A stretch of 64,000 nucleotides of DNA from Rhizobiales bacterium GAS188 (GTDB taxonomy: Bacteria; Pseudomonadota; Alphaproteobacteria; Rhizobiales; Beijerinckiaceae): the NCBI GenBank assembly GCA_900104855.1, contig FNSS01000001.1, positions 3,348,001-3,412,000 of the forward strand. The letters are read 5' to 3'. Under the pieces are notes generated by a model. It was not told the origin of the DNA, ran no database searches, and saw only the letters and a program-made list of their open reading frames with translations. Shown here piece by piece: positions 8,785-16,750 of this stretch. How positions within the stretch are numbered: position 1 is the first letter of the stretch; every line of letters starts with the position of its first letter. Both the position numbers and the translations under genes were made by a program.

Positions 8785-9552
8785 ATGACTGAAGAAGTTC
8801 TGCTTTCGGTTGACGGCTTCGTCGCCGAGATAGTCCTCAATCGGCCCCAGAAACTCAATGCCGTCACTCCCGCAATGGCGGCGCGCCTCGAAACGCTCTG
8901 TGCCGAACTCGACAAGGACGACGCGGTGCGCGTCATCCTGCTGCGCAGCAGCACCGAGCGCGCTTTCTGCGCCGGCAGCGATCTCAACTCCCTAGCCGAG
9001 TATCCCTCGGCTTGGAAGTTCCGCAATCGCGTCGAATATGCGACCTCGGTGCGCAATCTGCGCAAGCCCGTGGTGGCTGCGCTGCGCGGCTGGGTGCTGG
9101 GCGGTGGGGCCGAGATGGCGCTCTCGGCCGATATCAGGGTCGCGGGACACAGCGCCAGGATCGGCTTCCCCGAGGTCAAGCGCGGCTGGGTCGGGGGCGG
9201 GGGCGCCTCGCAGATGCTGCCGCGCCTGATCGGCTATGGCCAAGCCATGCGCCTGCTCCTGACCGGCGACCCGATCGAGGCCGAGGAGGCCTTCCGGCTC
9301 GGCCTGGTCGAATACCTTGTCGAGGATGTGCAGGTCGAGGAGCGGGCTCGCGCGCTCTGCGCCCAGCTCGCCGGCTTCAGCCCGGTCGCGGTCGAAGCCG
9401 TGAAGGCTTCGGTGCGCGCCGCGCTTTCGGCGCCGCTGCCGGCGGGCCTCGCCTATGAGAACGAGATGAACACGCTGTGCTTTGCGGCCGGCGACCATAT
9501 GGAAGGCATCAGGGCCTTCCGGGAGAAGCGCGAGGCGAGCTTCAATCGCTGA
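8785..9552 (+). CDS. Enoyl-CoA hydratase/isomerase (crotonase) family protein
   Basis: 255-residue crotonase-fold enzyme acting on acyl-CoA. The oxyanion-hole segments are visible: AFCAGSDLNSL and ALRGWVLGGGAEMALSADIRV. The first hydratase glutamate is kept in IGFPEVKRGW, but the position of the second catalytic glutamate carries Arg (QAMRLLLTG instead of the AME seen in mitochondrial hydratase), so it may be an isomerase, hydrolase or lyase variant rather than a true hydratase. ATG 8785 follows GAGAGGATAT. It opens a plus-strand catabolic run with the Gfo/Idh, hydroxyacid dehydrogenase and amidohydrolase genes. Confidence 0.85.
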   Translation: MTEEVLLSVDGFVAEIVLNRPQKLNAVTPAMAARLETLCAELDKDDAVRVILLRSSTERAFCAGSDLNSLAEYPSAWKFRNRVEYATSVRNLRKPVVAALRGWVLGGGAEMALSADIRVAGHSARIGFPEVKRGWVGGGGASQMLPRLIGYGQAMRLLLTGDPIEAEEAFRLGLVEYLVEDVQVEERARALCAQLAGFSPVAVEAVKASVRAALSAPLPAGLAYENEMNTLCFAAGDHMEGIRAFREKREASFNR

Positions 9553-9591
9553 TGGGACTTTTGCAGATCAGGCGCGCGCCGGTGCCTTTCA

Positions 9592-9733
9592 CCTCGCCCC
9601 GCTTGCGGGGAGAGGTCGATCCTGAGCGAAGCGAGGGAGCGGGTGAGGGGCTGGGTGAGTACGAACCAGCGTTGCGGCCAATCACCAGGCCCCTCATCCC
9701 CCGCCTTCTCCCCGCAAAGCGGCGGGGAGAAGG
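9592..9733. repeat. CTTCTCCCCGC-family inverted repeat element
   Basis: A 142-bp element bounded by CCTCGCCCCGCTTGCGGGGAGAGG on the left, itself a hairpin, and CCTTCTCCCCGC...GCGGGGAGAAGG on the right. It fills the 216-bp gap between the crotonase and Gfo/Idh genes and resembles the elements at 18494, 25218 and 45096. It could make read-through RNA fold between the two genes. Confidence 0.7.
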
Positions 9734-9768
9734 AGCCGCGCCGGCGCCAAGCAGCACGGGAGACACAT

Positions 9769-10797
9769 GTGAGTAGCAAAAGACGTATCGCCATTCTCGG
9801 CCTCGGCATGGCGGCGAAGCCCCATATGCGGAGCCTGCGCGACCTTGCGGATCGCGTCGAGGTTGCCGCCTGCTATGCGCCGAGCCCGCAACGCCGTGCG
9901 AGCTTCTCCGAGGCTTATCCGGATTTCCCGCTCGGCGACGATCTCGACACGATCCTGGCCGATCGTTCGATCAGCGCCGTGCTGCTGCTGACGCCGCCCT
10001 TCAGCCATCTCGACCTGATCCTGCGCTGCGCCAAGGCCGGCAAGCATGTGCTGGTGGAGAAGCCGCTCGAGGCCTCCGTTTCCCGCGCCATGCAGGCGAT
10101 CGAGGCGATGGAGGGCGCGAAGCTGCGGCTCGGCGTCGTGCTGCAGCATCGCTTCCGCAAGGCTTCGCGCAAGCTGAGGAGCCTGATCGCCGCAGGCGAG
10201 CTCGGCGCTCTCATTTCCGGCTCGGCCAGCATCCGCTGGTGGCGCTCGCCCGAATATTTCGCCGAGCCCGGGCGCGGCATGAAGGCGCGCGACGGCGGCG
10301 GCGTGCTGCTGACGCAGGCGATCCATTCGCTCGACCTGTTCCAGCACCTCGCCGGCCCCATCATCCGCGTCGCCGCCATGGCCCGCACCTCGCCGCTGCG
10401 CCAGATCGACACCGAGGATGTGGTCGGCGCCGGCATCGCCTTCGGCAACGGCGCCATCGGCACCATCGATGCCACCACGGTCGCTTATCCGGGGTACCCT
10501 GAGCGCATCGAGCTCGCCTGCGAGCGCGGCACGGCGCTGCTCGTCGCCGAGACCCTCGACGTGCATTTCAAGGATGGCCGCCATCTGCACGAGGAAGGCG
10601 CCGAATCGAAAGCGGGCGGCGCCGACCCCATGGCCTTTTCCCACGAAGCGCATCGCGGCATCATCGCCGATTTCCTCGATGCGCTCGACGAAGAGCGTGA
10701 GCCGGCGATCAGCGGGCGCGAGGCCGTGAAGGTGCAAGTGCTGATCGAAGCCCTGTTGCGTTCGGCCGCCAGCGGCCACAGCGTCGAGGTTGCCTGA
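9769..10797 (+). CDS. Gfo/Idh/MocA-family NAD(P)-dependent oxidoreductase
   Basis: 342-residue dehydrogenase of the glucose-fructose oxidoreductase/inositol dehydrogenase family. The N-terminal Rossmann segment IAILGLGMAAKPHMRSL is followed by the signature GKHVLVEKPLEASVSRAM, containing the EKP motif with the catalytic lysine, and the C-terminal beta-sheet domain contains GGGVLLTQAIHSLDLF. I chose GTG 9769, preceded by GGGAGAC, because the Rossmann strand begins five codons later; an ATG two bases before it is out of frame and hits a stop at once. The next gene begins 2 bp after its stop. It probably oxidises a sugar, inositol or sugar-acid hydroxyl. Confidence 0.9.
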   Translation: MSSKRRIAILGLGMAAKPHMRSLRDLADRVEVAACYAPSPQRRASFSEAYPDFPLGDDLDTILADRSISAVLLLTPPFSHLDLILRCAKAGKHVLVEKPLEASVSRAMQAIEAMEGAKLRLGVVLQHRFRKASRKLRSLIAAGELGALISGSASIRWWRSPEYFAEPGRGMKARDGGGVLLTQAIHSLDLFQHLAGPIIRVAAMARTSPLRQIDTEDVVGAGIAFGNGAIGTIDATTVAYPGYPERIELACERGTALLVAETLDVHFKDGRHLHEEGAESKAGGADPMAFSHEAHRGIIADFLDALDEEREPAISGREAVKVQVLIEALLRSAASGHSVEVA

Positions 10798-10799
10798 CC

Positions 10800-11792
10800 A
10801 TGACCAAGATCTTTCTCACTCATATCCCCGAGATGCTCGAGAATTATTATGGGCCGCGCGCTGTCGCCGAGCTGCGCCAGATGGGCGATGTCGTGGTCAA
10901 TCCGACCGGCAAGGTGCTCGACGCCGAGGGTCTTGTTCGGTATGCGAAAGGCTGCGAGATCATCGTCTCGGACCGGCAGACTCCGGGCTATGGCGCCTTC
11001 ATGGACATGGCGCCGGATCTCGTCGCCTTCCTGCGCTGCGCCGTCGATATCCGCAATATCGATGTCGAGGCGGCGAGCCGCAACGGCATCCTGGTCACCC
11101 AGGCGACGCCGGGCTTTGCGGCCTCGGTCGCCGAGCTCGCCATCGGCTTCATGATCGACCTGGCGCGCCATGTCTCGGCCTCCGTGATCGAGCATCGCGC
11201 CGGCGCCGAGGCCGCGGTGCGCATGGGGCGCCAGCTCTCGGGCTCCTCGCTCGGCATCATCGGCTATGGCGTGATCGCGGAGCATCTCGCGAAGCTCGGT
11301 CTGGCCTTCGGCATGAGCGTTCGGGCCTATGACCCGTATCGGCGCATCGCGGATGCGGGCGTCGAGCAGCTCTCCTTCGACGAGGTGCTGGCGCGCTCCG
11401 ATTTCGTCGTCTGCCTCGCAGTGGCGACGCCCGAAACCGAGAACCTGATGAATGCGGCGGCCTTCGCACGCATGCGCAAGAGCGCTTTCTTCCTCAATCT
11501 GTCGCGTGGCAATCTCGTCGACGAGGCGGCGCTCGAGCAGGCGCTCGACGCCAAGCGCATCGCTGGAGCCGCGCTCGATGTCGGCCGCGCCCCCGACCAG
11601 AAACCCTCATTGGCTCTCGCCCGCCGACCTGACGTGATCGCGACTCCTCATACGGCCGGGCTCACGCCGAGCGCCATCGAGCACCAGGCCTTCGATACGG
11701 TCGGCCAGGTGCGCGCCCTGATCGCCGGCAAGCTGCCGCCCGGCGCGGTCAACACCGACAAGGCGACACGCTTGTCGCGGCTGCAACGCTGA
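10800..11792 (+). CDS. D-2-hydroxyacid dehydrogenase family protein
   Basis: 330-residue NAD-dependent dehydrogenase of the phosphoglycerate/hydroxypyruvate dehydrogenase family. The Rossmann motif is LGIIGYGVIAEHLAKLG and the NAD acidic residue falls in AYDPYRR. The catalytic arginine is in CAVDIRNIDVEAA, the FFLNLSRGNLVDEAALE block is typical, and the His of ATPHTAG completes the Arg/Glu/His set; the Glu region is somewhat changed (RAPDQKPSLALARRPD). Only 2 bp separate it from the Gfo/Idh gene. It should interconvert a 2-hydroxy and a 2-oxo acid within the same pathway. Confidence 0.9.
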   Translation: MTKIFLTHIPEMLENYYGPRAVAELRQMGDVVVNPTGKVLDAEGLVRYAKGCEIIVSDRQTPGYGAFMDMAPDLVAFLRCAVDIRNIDVEAASRNGILVTQATPGFAASVAELAIGFMIDLARHVSASVIEHRAGAEAAVRMGRQLSGSSLGIIGYGVIAEHLAKLGLAFGMSVRAYDPYRRIADAGVEQLSFDEVLARSDFVVCLAVATPETENLMNAAAFARMRKSAFFLNLSRGNLVDEAALEQALDAKRIAGAALDVGRAPDQKPSLALARRPDVIATPHTAGLTPSAIEHQAFDTVGQVRALIAGKLPPGAVNTDKATRLSRLQR

Positions 11793-11811
11793 GGATCGGG
11801 GAGGACGGATC

Positions 11812-12654
11812 ATGACCGACGCCATCTCGGCACACCCGCCGCGCCTGCAGGTGCCGCGAGGCGCCTGCGACACGCATATGCATTTTTACGATCCCAAATA
11901 TCCGCTGGCGCCGACCGCGCTCGGACCGCCGCCGGCCGGCGAGGTCGCGACCTACCGCGCCCTGCAGCGGCGGCTCGGCACCGAGCGCACCGTGGTGGTG
12001 CAGCCGACCGCTTACGGCATCGATAATCGCTGCACGCTCGCAGGCATGGCGGCGCTCGGGCTCGAGGGCACGCGCGGCATCGCGGTCGTCGACGATCAGG
12101 CGAGCGATGACCACCTCGAAGCGCTCACCAAGGGCGGCATGCGCGGTGCCCGCTTCCAGATGCTGCCTGGCGGCGCCATCCCCTGGGAGATGCTCGATCG
12201 GATCGCTGAGCGCGTCCAGGATTTCGGCTGGCATGTGCAGCTGCAGACGGATGGCCGCAACTTCCCGGACCGGGAGGCGCAGATCATGAGCTGGCCTGGC
12301 CGCATCGTCATCGATCATGTGGGGAAGTTCCTCGAGCCGGTGCTGCCCGAGCATCCGGCCTTCCGCTGCCTCATGCGCTTCATCGACACCGGCCGGGTCT
12401 GGGTGAAGCTCTCGGCGCCCTATGAGGTCTCGAAGACGGGCGCGCCGCTCTACCAGGATGTCTCGCGCCTCGCCAAGGCGCTGGTCAAGGCCGCGCCCGA
12501 GCGCATGCTCTGGGCCAGCAACTGGCCTCACCCTTCCGTGAAATCTCCTCCCGACGATGCGATGCTGCTCGATCTCCTGCTCGACTGGGTCGCTGACGAG
12601 AATGTGCGCAAGCGCATCCTGGTCGACAATCCGGCCGAGGTTTATGGATTCTGA
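11812..12654 (+). CDS. Amidohydrolase-2 family protein (LigI / galactarolactone isomerase-like)
   Basis: 280-residue TIM-barrel hydrolase. The N-terminal CDTHMHFYDPKYP carries the HxH metal or structural motif of COG3618, and the end has LWASNWPHPSVKSPPDD and the usual NPAEVYGF C-terminus. Relatives include 2-pyrone-4,6-dicarboxylate lactonase and D-galactarolactone isomerase, which open or isomerise lactones. With a Gfo/Idh dehydrogenase (which can make a lactone) and a hydroxyacid dehydrogenase directly upstream (20 bp gap, GGGGAGGACGG before ATG), a lactone substrate derived from a sugar or sugar acid is plausible but not proven. Confidence 0.82.
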   Translation: MTDAISAHPPRLQVPRGACDTHMHFYDPKYPLAPTALGPPPAGEVATYRALQRRLGTERTVVVQPTAYGIDNRCTLAGMAALGLEGTRGIAVVDDQASDDHLEALTKGGMRGARFQMLPGGAIPWEMLDRIAERVQDFGWHVQLQTDGRNFPDREAQIMSWPGRIVIDHVGKFLEPVLPEHPAFRCLMRFIDTGRVWVKLSAPYEVSKTGAPLYQDVSRLAKALVKAAPERMLWASNWPHPSVKSPPDDAMLLDLLLDWVADENVRKRILVDNPAEVYGF

Positions 12655-12786
12655 GACGCTGCAATCGCGCAAAGCCGAGGTGTCCGGTGGCTTCAGCTCG
12701 TGCTGAACCATTCTTAGCCTCGAAGCCGCACTTGGCTGAATCTGGCCGAGGGCGATGAGTTTCACACGCCAGGGAGGAGCTCAAAA

Positions 12787-13857
12787 ATGAAGCATTCGCT
12801 GCTTATGGGCGCTTATGCGCTCTGCTTTGCGGTCGCGGCTCCGGCCTTTGCCTTTGATGGCTGGCATCAGGAAAATGCCGCCACGATCGAGAGCAAGACC
12901 TCAGCCTTTGATTATGTTGCGTTCGATGCCGGCACCAATCGCCTTTTCATCGGCCATCGCCAAGAGGGCCTCCAGGTCTTCGATCTTGCCGCCCATAAGC
13001 TTATGAAAGTTGTTGGCGACACGACCGCCCATAGTGCCAATGGCGCAACGCTGATGCCGGAATTCGATCTCGGCATTGCCAATAATGAAGATGGCACGAT
13101 CACGCCGTTCAAAATCTCGACGCTCGAGGCTCAGCCGAGCCTCAAGGTCAGCGAGGAGATTGACGCCAGCCACTATGATCCCGCCAGCAAGCGCATCTTC
13201 GTCAATGCCGCGGCCGGCAAGGATGGCCAGGACATCGTGGTGCTCGACGCACCGTCGCTGAAAGTGGCCGGAACCATCAGGGCCGCGACCGCCAAGGCGG
13301 AAGGCGCCGATGTCGACGGCAAAGGCAATCTCTATCTGGCCGAGCAGGATTTGGCGAAAATCGCCGTGATCGACACCAAGGCGATGAAGGTCACGGCGGA
13401 ATGGGAGACGACCGGTTGCGGCAAGCCGACGGCTGTCGCCAGTGACGCTGCCAATAAGCGTCTGTTTGTCGGCTGCCGCTCCAAGGGCGCAGTCAAGCCC
13501 GCCCTGATCGTGATCAATACCGAGACCGGCAAGATCATCTATGCGGCGGAAATCGGCGATGGCGTCGATGGCACGGTCTATGACGCCGAGCTGAAGCGCA
13601 TTTTCGTTGCCAGCGGCGTCAATGCCACCTTGAGCGTGTTCGAGCAGCAGAACGCCGATACCTACAAGCCGGTGGAGACTCTCGCGACCCGTCAATGGGT
13701 CAAGGTGCTCGCCATGGACCGCAAGGCCAAGAAGCTTTACTCGATAGTCGCCGAAGGGTCGGCGGATGCCGGCAAGAAGATCAATACTGCCGTGTCGCCC
13801 TATTACCCGAACACGGTCTTTCCCAATACGTTCACGGTGCTGACGTATTCAAAATAA
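12787..13857 (+). CDS. Secreted YncE-like beta-propeller protein
   Basis: 356 residues with a clear Sec signal peptide (MKHSLLMGAYALCFAVAAPAFA, cleavage near residue 22) and a strong ribosome site (AGGGAGGAG). The mature part is made of repeating strands of the NHL/YVTN propeller type, for example NRLFIGHRQEGLQVFDLA, KRIFVNAAAG, GNLYLAEQDLAKIAVIDT, KRLFVGCRSKG and KRIFVASGVNATLSVFEQ, so a 6- or 7-bladed periplasmic propeller is expected. No catalytic residues are recognisable. Codons seem less GC-rich at third positions than in neighbours (many AAT, GAT, AAG), which may reflect expression or transfer. Function unknown; a binding or scaffolding role is likely. Confidence 0.75.
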   Translation: MKHSLLMGAYALCFAVAAPAFAFDGWHQENAATIESKTSAFDYVAFDAGTNRLFIGHRQEGLQVFDLAAHKLMKVVGDTTAHSANGATLMPEFDLGIANNEDGTITPFKISTLEAQPSLKVSEEIDASHYDPASKRIFVNAAAGKDGQDIVVLDAPSLKVAGTIRAATAKAEGADVDGKGNLYLAEQDLAKIAVIDTKAMKVTAEWETTGCGKPTAVASDAANKRLFVGCRSKGAVKPALIVINTETGKIIYAAEIGDGVDGTVYDAELKRIFVASGVNATLSVFEQQNADTYKPVETLATRQWVKVLAMDRKAKKLYSIVAEGSADAGKKINTAVSPYYPNTVFPNTFTVLTYSK

Positions 13858-13875
13858 ACGTTCCGTTTCATGCAG

Positions 13876-13896
13876 CGGGCGGGCGCCTCCCGCCCG
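13876..13896. terminator. Hairpin between convergent beta-propeller and TfoX-like genes
   Basis: Perfect 8-bp stem CGGGCGGG/CCCGCCCG with a 5-base loop, starting 18 bp after the propeller stop. No T run follows, so the terminator assignment rests on position and stem only. Confidence 0.55.
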
Positions 13897-13922
13897 AGCG
13901 AGGCGGCCGGAGCCTCGGCCGT

Positions 13923-14270
13923 CTATCGCGCTCGGACTGGCTTCTTCGCTTCGAGGGTCGAGACGAAATCGATGCCCTGCTTCACCCAGCCTGCGAGTGC
14001 CGCATCGCTGCGATAGCCTTCGGGGTCGACGCAGATAAAGCCAGCGAGTTGCTTGCCGGCGAAGGCCATCGGCCGCACATGCGGCTCGGCCAACGCACGC
14101 TCAAGCGCTTCGGCTCCGACCCGGACCATGAGTGCGGTGCCGGTGACGCCGCAGCACATATGGCCATCCACCATGAAGGACAGCCCGCCGATCATCTTCC
14201 TCTCGACGACGTTCTTCTGAATCGAGAGGATCCGCCGTACCCTTTCGGCCGCTCTTGCGTCATGGGCCAT
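13923..14270 (-). CDS. TfoX/Sxy N-terminal domain protein
   Basis: 115 residues, the size of a stand-alone TfoX N-terminal domain. The segment KMIGGLSFMVDGHMCCGVTG and the later VRPMAFAGKQLAGFICVDPEG match the conserved family pattern. It is the third gene of an operon with an SRPBCC protein (5 bp gap) and an ArsR regulator. Stand-alone TfoX domains of this kind recur in that trio; their biochemical role is not established, and this one is unlikely to be a competence regulator because the C-terminal half is absent. Confidence 0.82.
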   Translation of the reverse strand: MAHDARAAERVRRILSIQKNVVERKMIGGLSFMVDGHMCCGVTGTALMVRVGAEALERALAEPHVRPMAFAGKQLAGFICVDPEGYRSDAALAGWVKQGIDFVSTLEAKKPVRAR

Positions 14271-14275
14271 CCGGC

Positions 14276-14764
14276 CTAGCCGCCCACTGCCTGGAGCTTG
14301 GTCGACAGGATTTCGGCGAGCCGTTCAAAACTCGTCTCCCAGCCGATGCAGGCGCCGGTGCAGGCCTCGCGTGCCGCGAACCCGACATGGCGCAGCGTGA
14401 TGCGCGTGCCGCCATCCACGCGTTCCAGAACATAGGTCACCGTGGTCGGCGTCCCCGGCGCCCCGGCGCGATGCCAGGTATGCACCAGCTTCCTCGGCGG
14501 ATCGACTTCGAGGAACTCCCCTTCGAGGACGTAAGGGTGGCCGTTGACGAGGCCGGCAGCCCGCCAGCTTCCGCCGACGCGCACATCGCCCTGCCACTCG
14601 GTGGTGTTGAAGACGCCGGTTCTGACCCACCAGTTGACGATCTCTTCCGACGCCAATGCCTGGAAGACCCGCTCAGGAGCCGCGGCGATCTCGACGCTCG
14701 CGAGGATCTGCCCTTCGGTGAGATCGGCGACCGCGCGTGCACTGCTCTCCTTGACGCTCATCAT
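14276..14764 (-). CDS. SRPBCC (AHSA1/START-like) domain protein
   Basis: 162-residue helix-grip protein of the Aha1/CalC-like group. It shows the typical order ASVEIAAAPERVFQALAS (first strand and helix), VGGSWRAAG, GEFLEVDPPRKLVHTWH, then TITLRHVGF-type strands and a C-terminal helix GWETSFERLAEILS, which together line a hydrophobic ligand cavity. The start overlaps the ArsR stop (ATGA). Two ATG codons are adjacent (14764 and 14761); I kept the first. The ligand is unknown; in the ArsR-SRPBCC pairing it is probably a small hydrophobic molecule. Confidence 0.87.
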   Translation of the reverse strand: MMSVKESSARAVADLTEGQILASVEIAAAPERVFQALASEEIVNWWVRTGVFNTTEWQGDVRVGGSWRAAGLVNGHPYVLEGEFLEVDPPRKLVHTWHRAGAPGTPTTVTYVLERVDGGTRITLRHVGFAAREACTGACIGWETSFERLAEILSTKLQAVGG

Positions 14765-15081
14765 GTTCCCTCCAGGTTACGCTTCAGCTTGATGAGGCTT
14801 GCTTGCCAGAAGGCGCGATAGCCTTCGAGCCAACCTGCGACGCTCTGCAGCGGCACGGGGTCGACCGCATAGACGCGCTCGCGCCCGACGCGTGTATCGA
14901 TGACCAGACGGGCCTTGCGCAACACCTGAAGGTGCTTGGAGATCGAAGGCCGGCTCGAGCGAAAATCGGCGGCCAGCGCCCCGGCATTGGCCGGCCCCGC
15001 GCGCAGCCGATCGAGGATCGCCCGGCGCGTCGGGTCGGCGATGGCGCGAAACACGTCGGTGCTGGCTTGAGCGCGATGCAT
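14761..15081 (-). CDS. ArsR-family winged-helix repressor
   Basis: 106-residue regulator. The conserved N-terminus DVFRAIADPTRRAILDRL, the recognition region RSSRPSISKHLQVLRKARLV and the wing VGRERVYAVDP are all clear. It lacks the cysteine metal-binding box of arsenic sensors, so it belongs to the large non-metal group paired with SRPBCC proteins. It is the first gene of the operon, and an inverted repeat directly before its ATG is a likely autoregulatory operator. Confidence 0.92.
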   Translation of the reverse strand: MHRAQASTDVFRAIADPTRRAILDRLRAGPANAGALAADFRSSRPSISKHLQVLRKARLVIDTRVGRERVYAVDPVPLQSVAGWLEGYRAFWQASLIKLKRNLEGT

Positions 15082-15085
15082 GATG

Positions 15086-15103
15086 TGTAACCTATTGGCT
15101 ACA
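15086..15103. promoter_or_regulatory. Probable ArsR operator
   Basis: TGTAACC-TATT-GGCTACA: 7-bp arms with one mismatch and a 4-bp spacer, ending 5 bp upstream of the ArsR ATG (15081, minus strand). An AT-rich block (CATAATAT) follows on the minus-strand upstream side. Repression at this position would block the operon promoter or an almost leaderless transcript. Confidence 0.65.
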
Positions 15104-15168
15104 TATTATGGGAAACGGCGAATGTCAACGGGATTGAAGCGCGTGTCGCTTCCGCTTGCAGTCTCGGG

Positions 15169-16569
15169 TCAGGCGCCCAGGAAAAGCCGGATCTCCTCGA
15201 AGAATCGAGCCGACGCCGGTTCATGCTGCAGGAAAAGATGGTTCCGGCCCTGGAAGGCGATGAAGCGGGCGCCGGGAATGCCTGCAGCCAGCTGGCGGCC
15301 GGCCTCGATCGGAACCACGAGATCGTCGCGCACATGCATGACGAGTGTCGGCGCCTTCACTTCGCAGAGAAGTCGAGTGATATCGAAGTCGCCCACGACA
15401 TCGAAATATCGGGCGGCGCATTCGGGAGAGGTCGTCCTCAATTGCAGCTCGTTGAAATAACCCGCCTGCTCATGCGTTCCGCCGGGAATGAACAGCCCGG
15501 TGAACATTTGCCGGAAGGTCGGATCATCCGCGCCCCATCCCAGCCGCATCAGCGTCATCATCGCATTGCGCCGTTCCTTTTCGGCCGGCGAGCGCTTCTT
15601 TCCGCCGAGCGCGAACCCGCCATAGAGAAGAAGGTGCGTCACGCGTTCCGGATGCCGCACCGCATAGGCGACCGCAATGGCGCAGCCTTGGGACATTCCG
15701 AGAAGCGGGAAGCGCTCGACGCCGGCCGCATCCGCGACCGTTTCGAGGTCGCTCACCCAGGCGCCAAGCGAGAGGTCCCCGACATCCCAGTCGGACATGC
15801 CGTTGCCTCTCGCGTCATGGCGGATCAGCGTGTGGTTGCGCGACAGCCCGTGAAAGACATGCCGCCAGATCGGGCTTTCCCAGTCATATTCAAGGTGATT
15901 CATCCAATTCGCCGCCTTTAACAGCGTCGGCCCATTGCCTGAAACGGCGTAGGCAAGGCGCACCCCATCAGGTGCCCGGCAATATGTGATCTTCTGTGTC
16001 AGCTCGGCGCGGGCGAGTTCGGGGGCATCGTCCGATTTATGCAAGCGATCGATCGCAAAGACCTCGACGGGCTTCGCGATGTTCTTCAGGCTCCGCGGAC
16101 CGAGCTCCCGGAAGCTGAGCGCGAGCTTTCCGTCGATCTGATCGTAGACCGGTCGGGAAATGAAGATTCCGCCGGGCTCGGCAATTCCTTCGAGGCGTGC
16201 CGCCACGTTGACGCCATCGCCATAGATATCGCTGCCATCGATGATGATGTCGCCGACATTGATGCCGACGCGGAACTCAATGCGCTTTTCTTGCGGGACA
16301 GCCTCGTTGCGCGCCGCCATCCCGCGCTGGACGTCGACGGCGCAGCGCACCGCGTCGACCACGCTCGCGAACTCCACGAGCATGCCATCGCCCGTAGTCT
16401 TCACGATGCGCCCACGATGCTGCTTGATCTTGGGATCGACAAGGGAGCGCCGATGCGATTTCAAATGCGCGAGCGTGCCTTCCTCGTCGGCGGCCATCAG
16501 CCGACTATAGCCCGCGACATCCGCCGCCAGCACAGCCGTGAGTCGTCGCTCCAAGCGCTTGGTGGCCAA
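15169..16569 (-). CDS. Class III adenylate/guanylate cyclase fused to an alpha/beta hydrolase
   Basis: Two-domain protein of about 466 residues. The N-terminal cyclase domain keeps both metal aspartates (D17 in VLAADVAGYSRLM, D61 in KTTGDGMLVEF) and the transition-state Asn/Arg pair in GVNVAARLEG, so it should be active. After a linker near residue 175, the C-terminal alpha/beta hydrolase has the nucleophile elbow LGMSQGCAIA, the acid in HVRDDLVVP and the histidine in QGRNHLFLQ. I prefer the TTG at 16569, six bases after GTGGAGG and giving the family's usual N-terminus, over ATG 16587, which lacks a ribosome site. No neighbour indicates the signal sensed; the hydrolase domain may bind or cleave an effector. 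Confidence 0.87.
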   Translation of the reverse strand: MATKRLERRLTAVLAADVAGYSRLMAADEEGTLAHLKSHRRSLVDPKIKQHRGRIVKTTGDGMLVEFASVVDAVRCAVDVQRGMAARNEAVPQEKRIEFRVGINVGDIIIDGSDIYGDGVNVAARLEGIAEPGGIFISRPVYDQIDGKLALSFRELGPRSLKNIAKPVEVFAIDRLHKSDDAPELARAELTQKITYCRAPDGVRLAYAVSGNGPTLLKAANWMNHLEYDWESPIWRHVFHGLSRNHTLIRHDARGNGMSDWDVGDLSLGAWVSDLETVADAAGVERFPLLGMSQGCAIAVAYAVRHPERVTHLLLYGGFALGGKKRSPAEKERRNAMMTLMRLGWGADDPTFRQMFTGLFIPGGTHEQAGYFNELQLRTTSPECAARYFDVVGDFDITRLLCEVKAPTLVMHVRDDLVVPIEAGRQLAAGIPGARFIAFQGRNHLFLQHEPASARFFEEIRLFLGA

Positions 16570-16710
16570 GGCGAACCTCCACCACATGCGGGCGGCAGTT
16601 TACGCCGTTTGGGCTTTGAGGGCCATAACGCAAGGCGATCATGCCATTCACATTGGCGGTGCAACGATCGGCGCTCCTCATCTCAGCCGCGCCCAAGCAC
16701 CCGTCGCAGG

Positions 16711-16734
16711 CGCCGGGCCGCCGCAGGCCCGGCG
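16711..16734. terminator. Hairpin downstream of the substrate-binding protein gene
   Basis: Perfect 9-bp stem CGCCGGGCC/GGCCCGGCG with a 6-base loop, 17 bp beyond the stop of the minus-strand binding-protein gene. No T run is present. The rest of 16570-16750 shows no gene. Confidence 0.55.
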
Positions 16735-16750
16735 CTCCAACCTTGCCAGA

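Noticed and set aside
9767..9772. ATG just before the Gfo/Idh start
   Set aside because: It is followed directly by TGA in its own frame; the GTG at 9769 is the frame of the protein.
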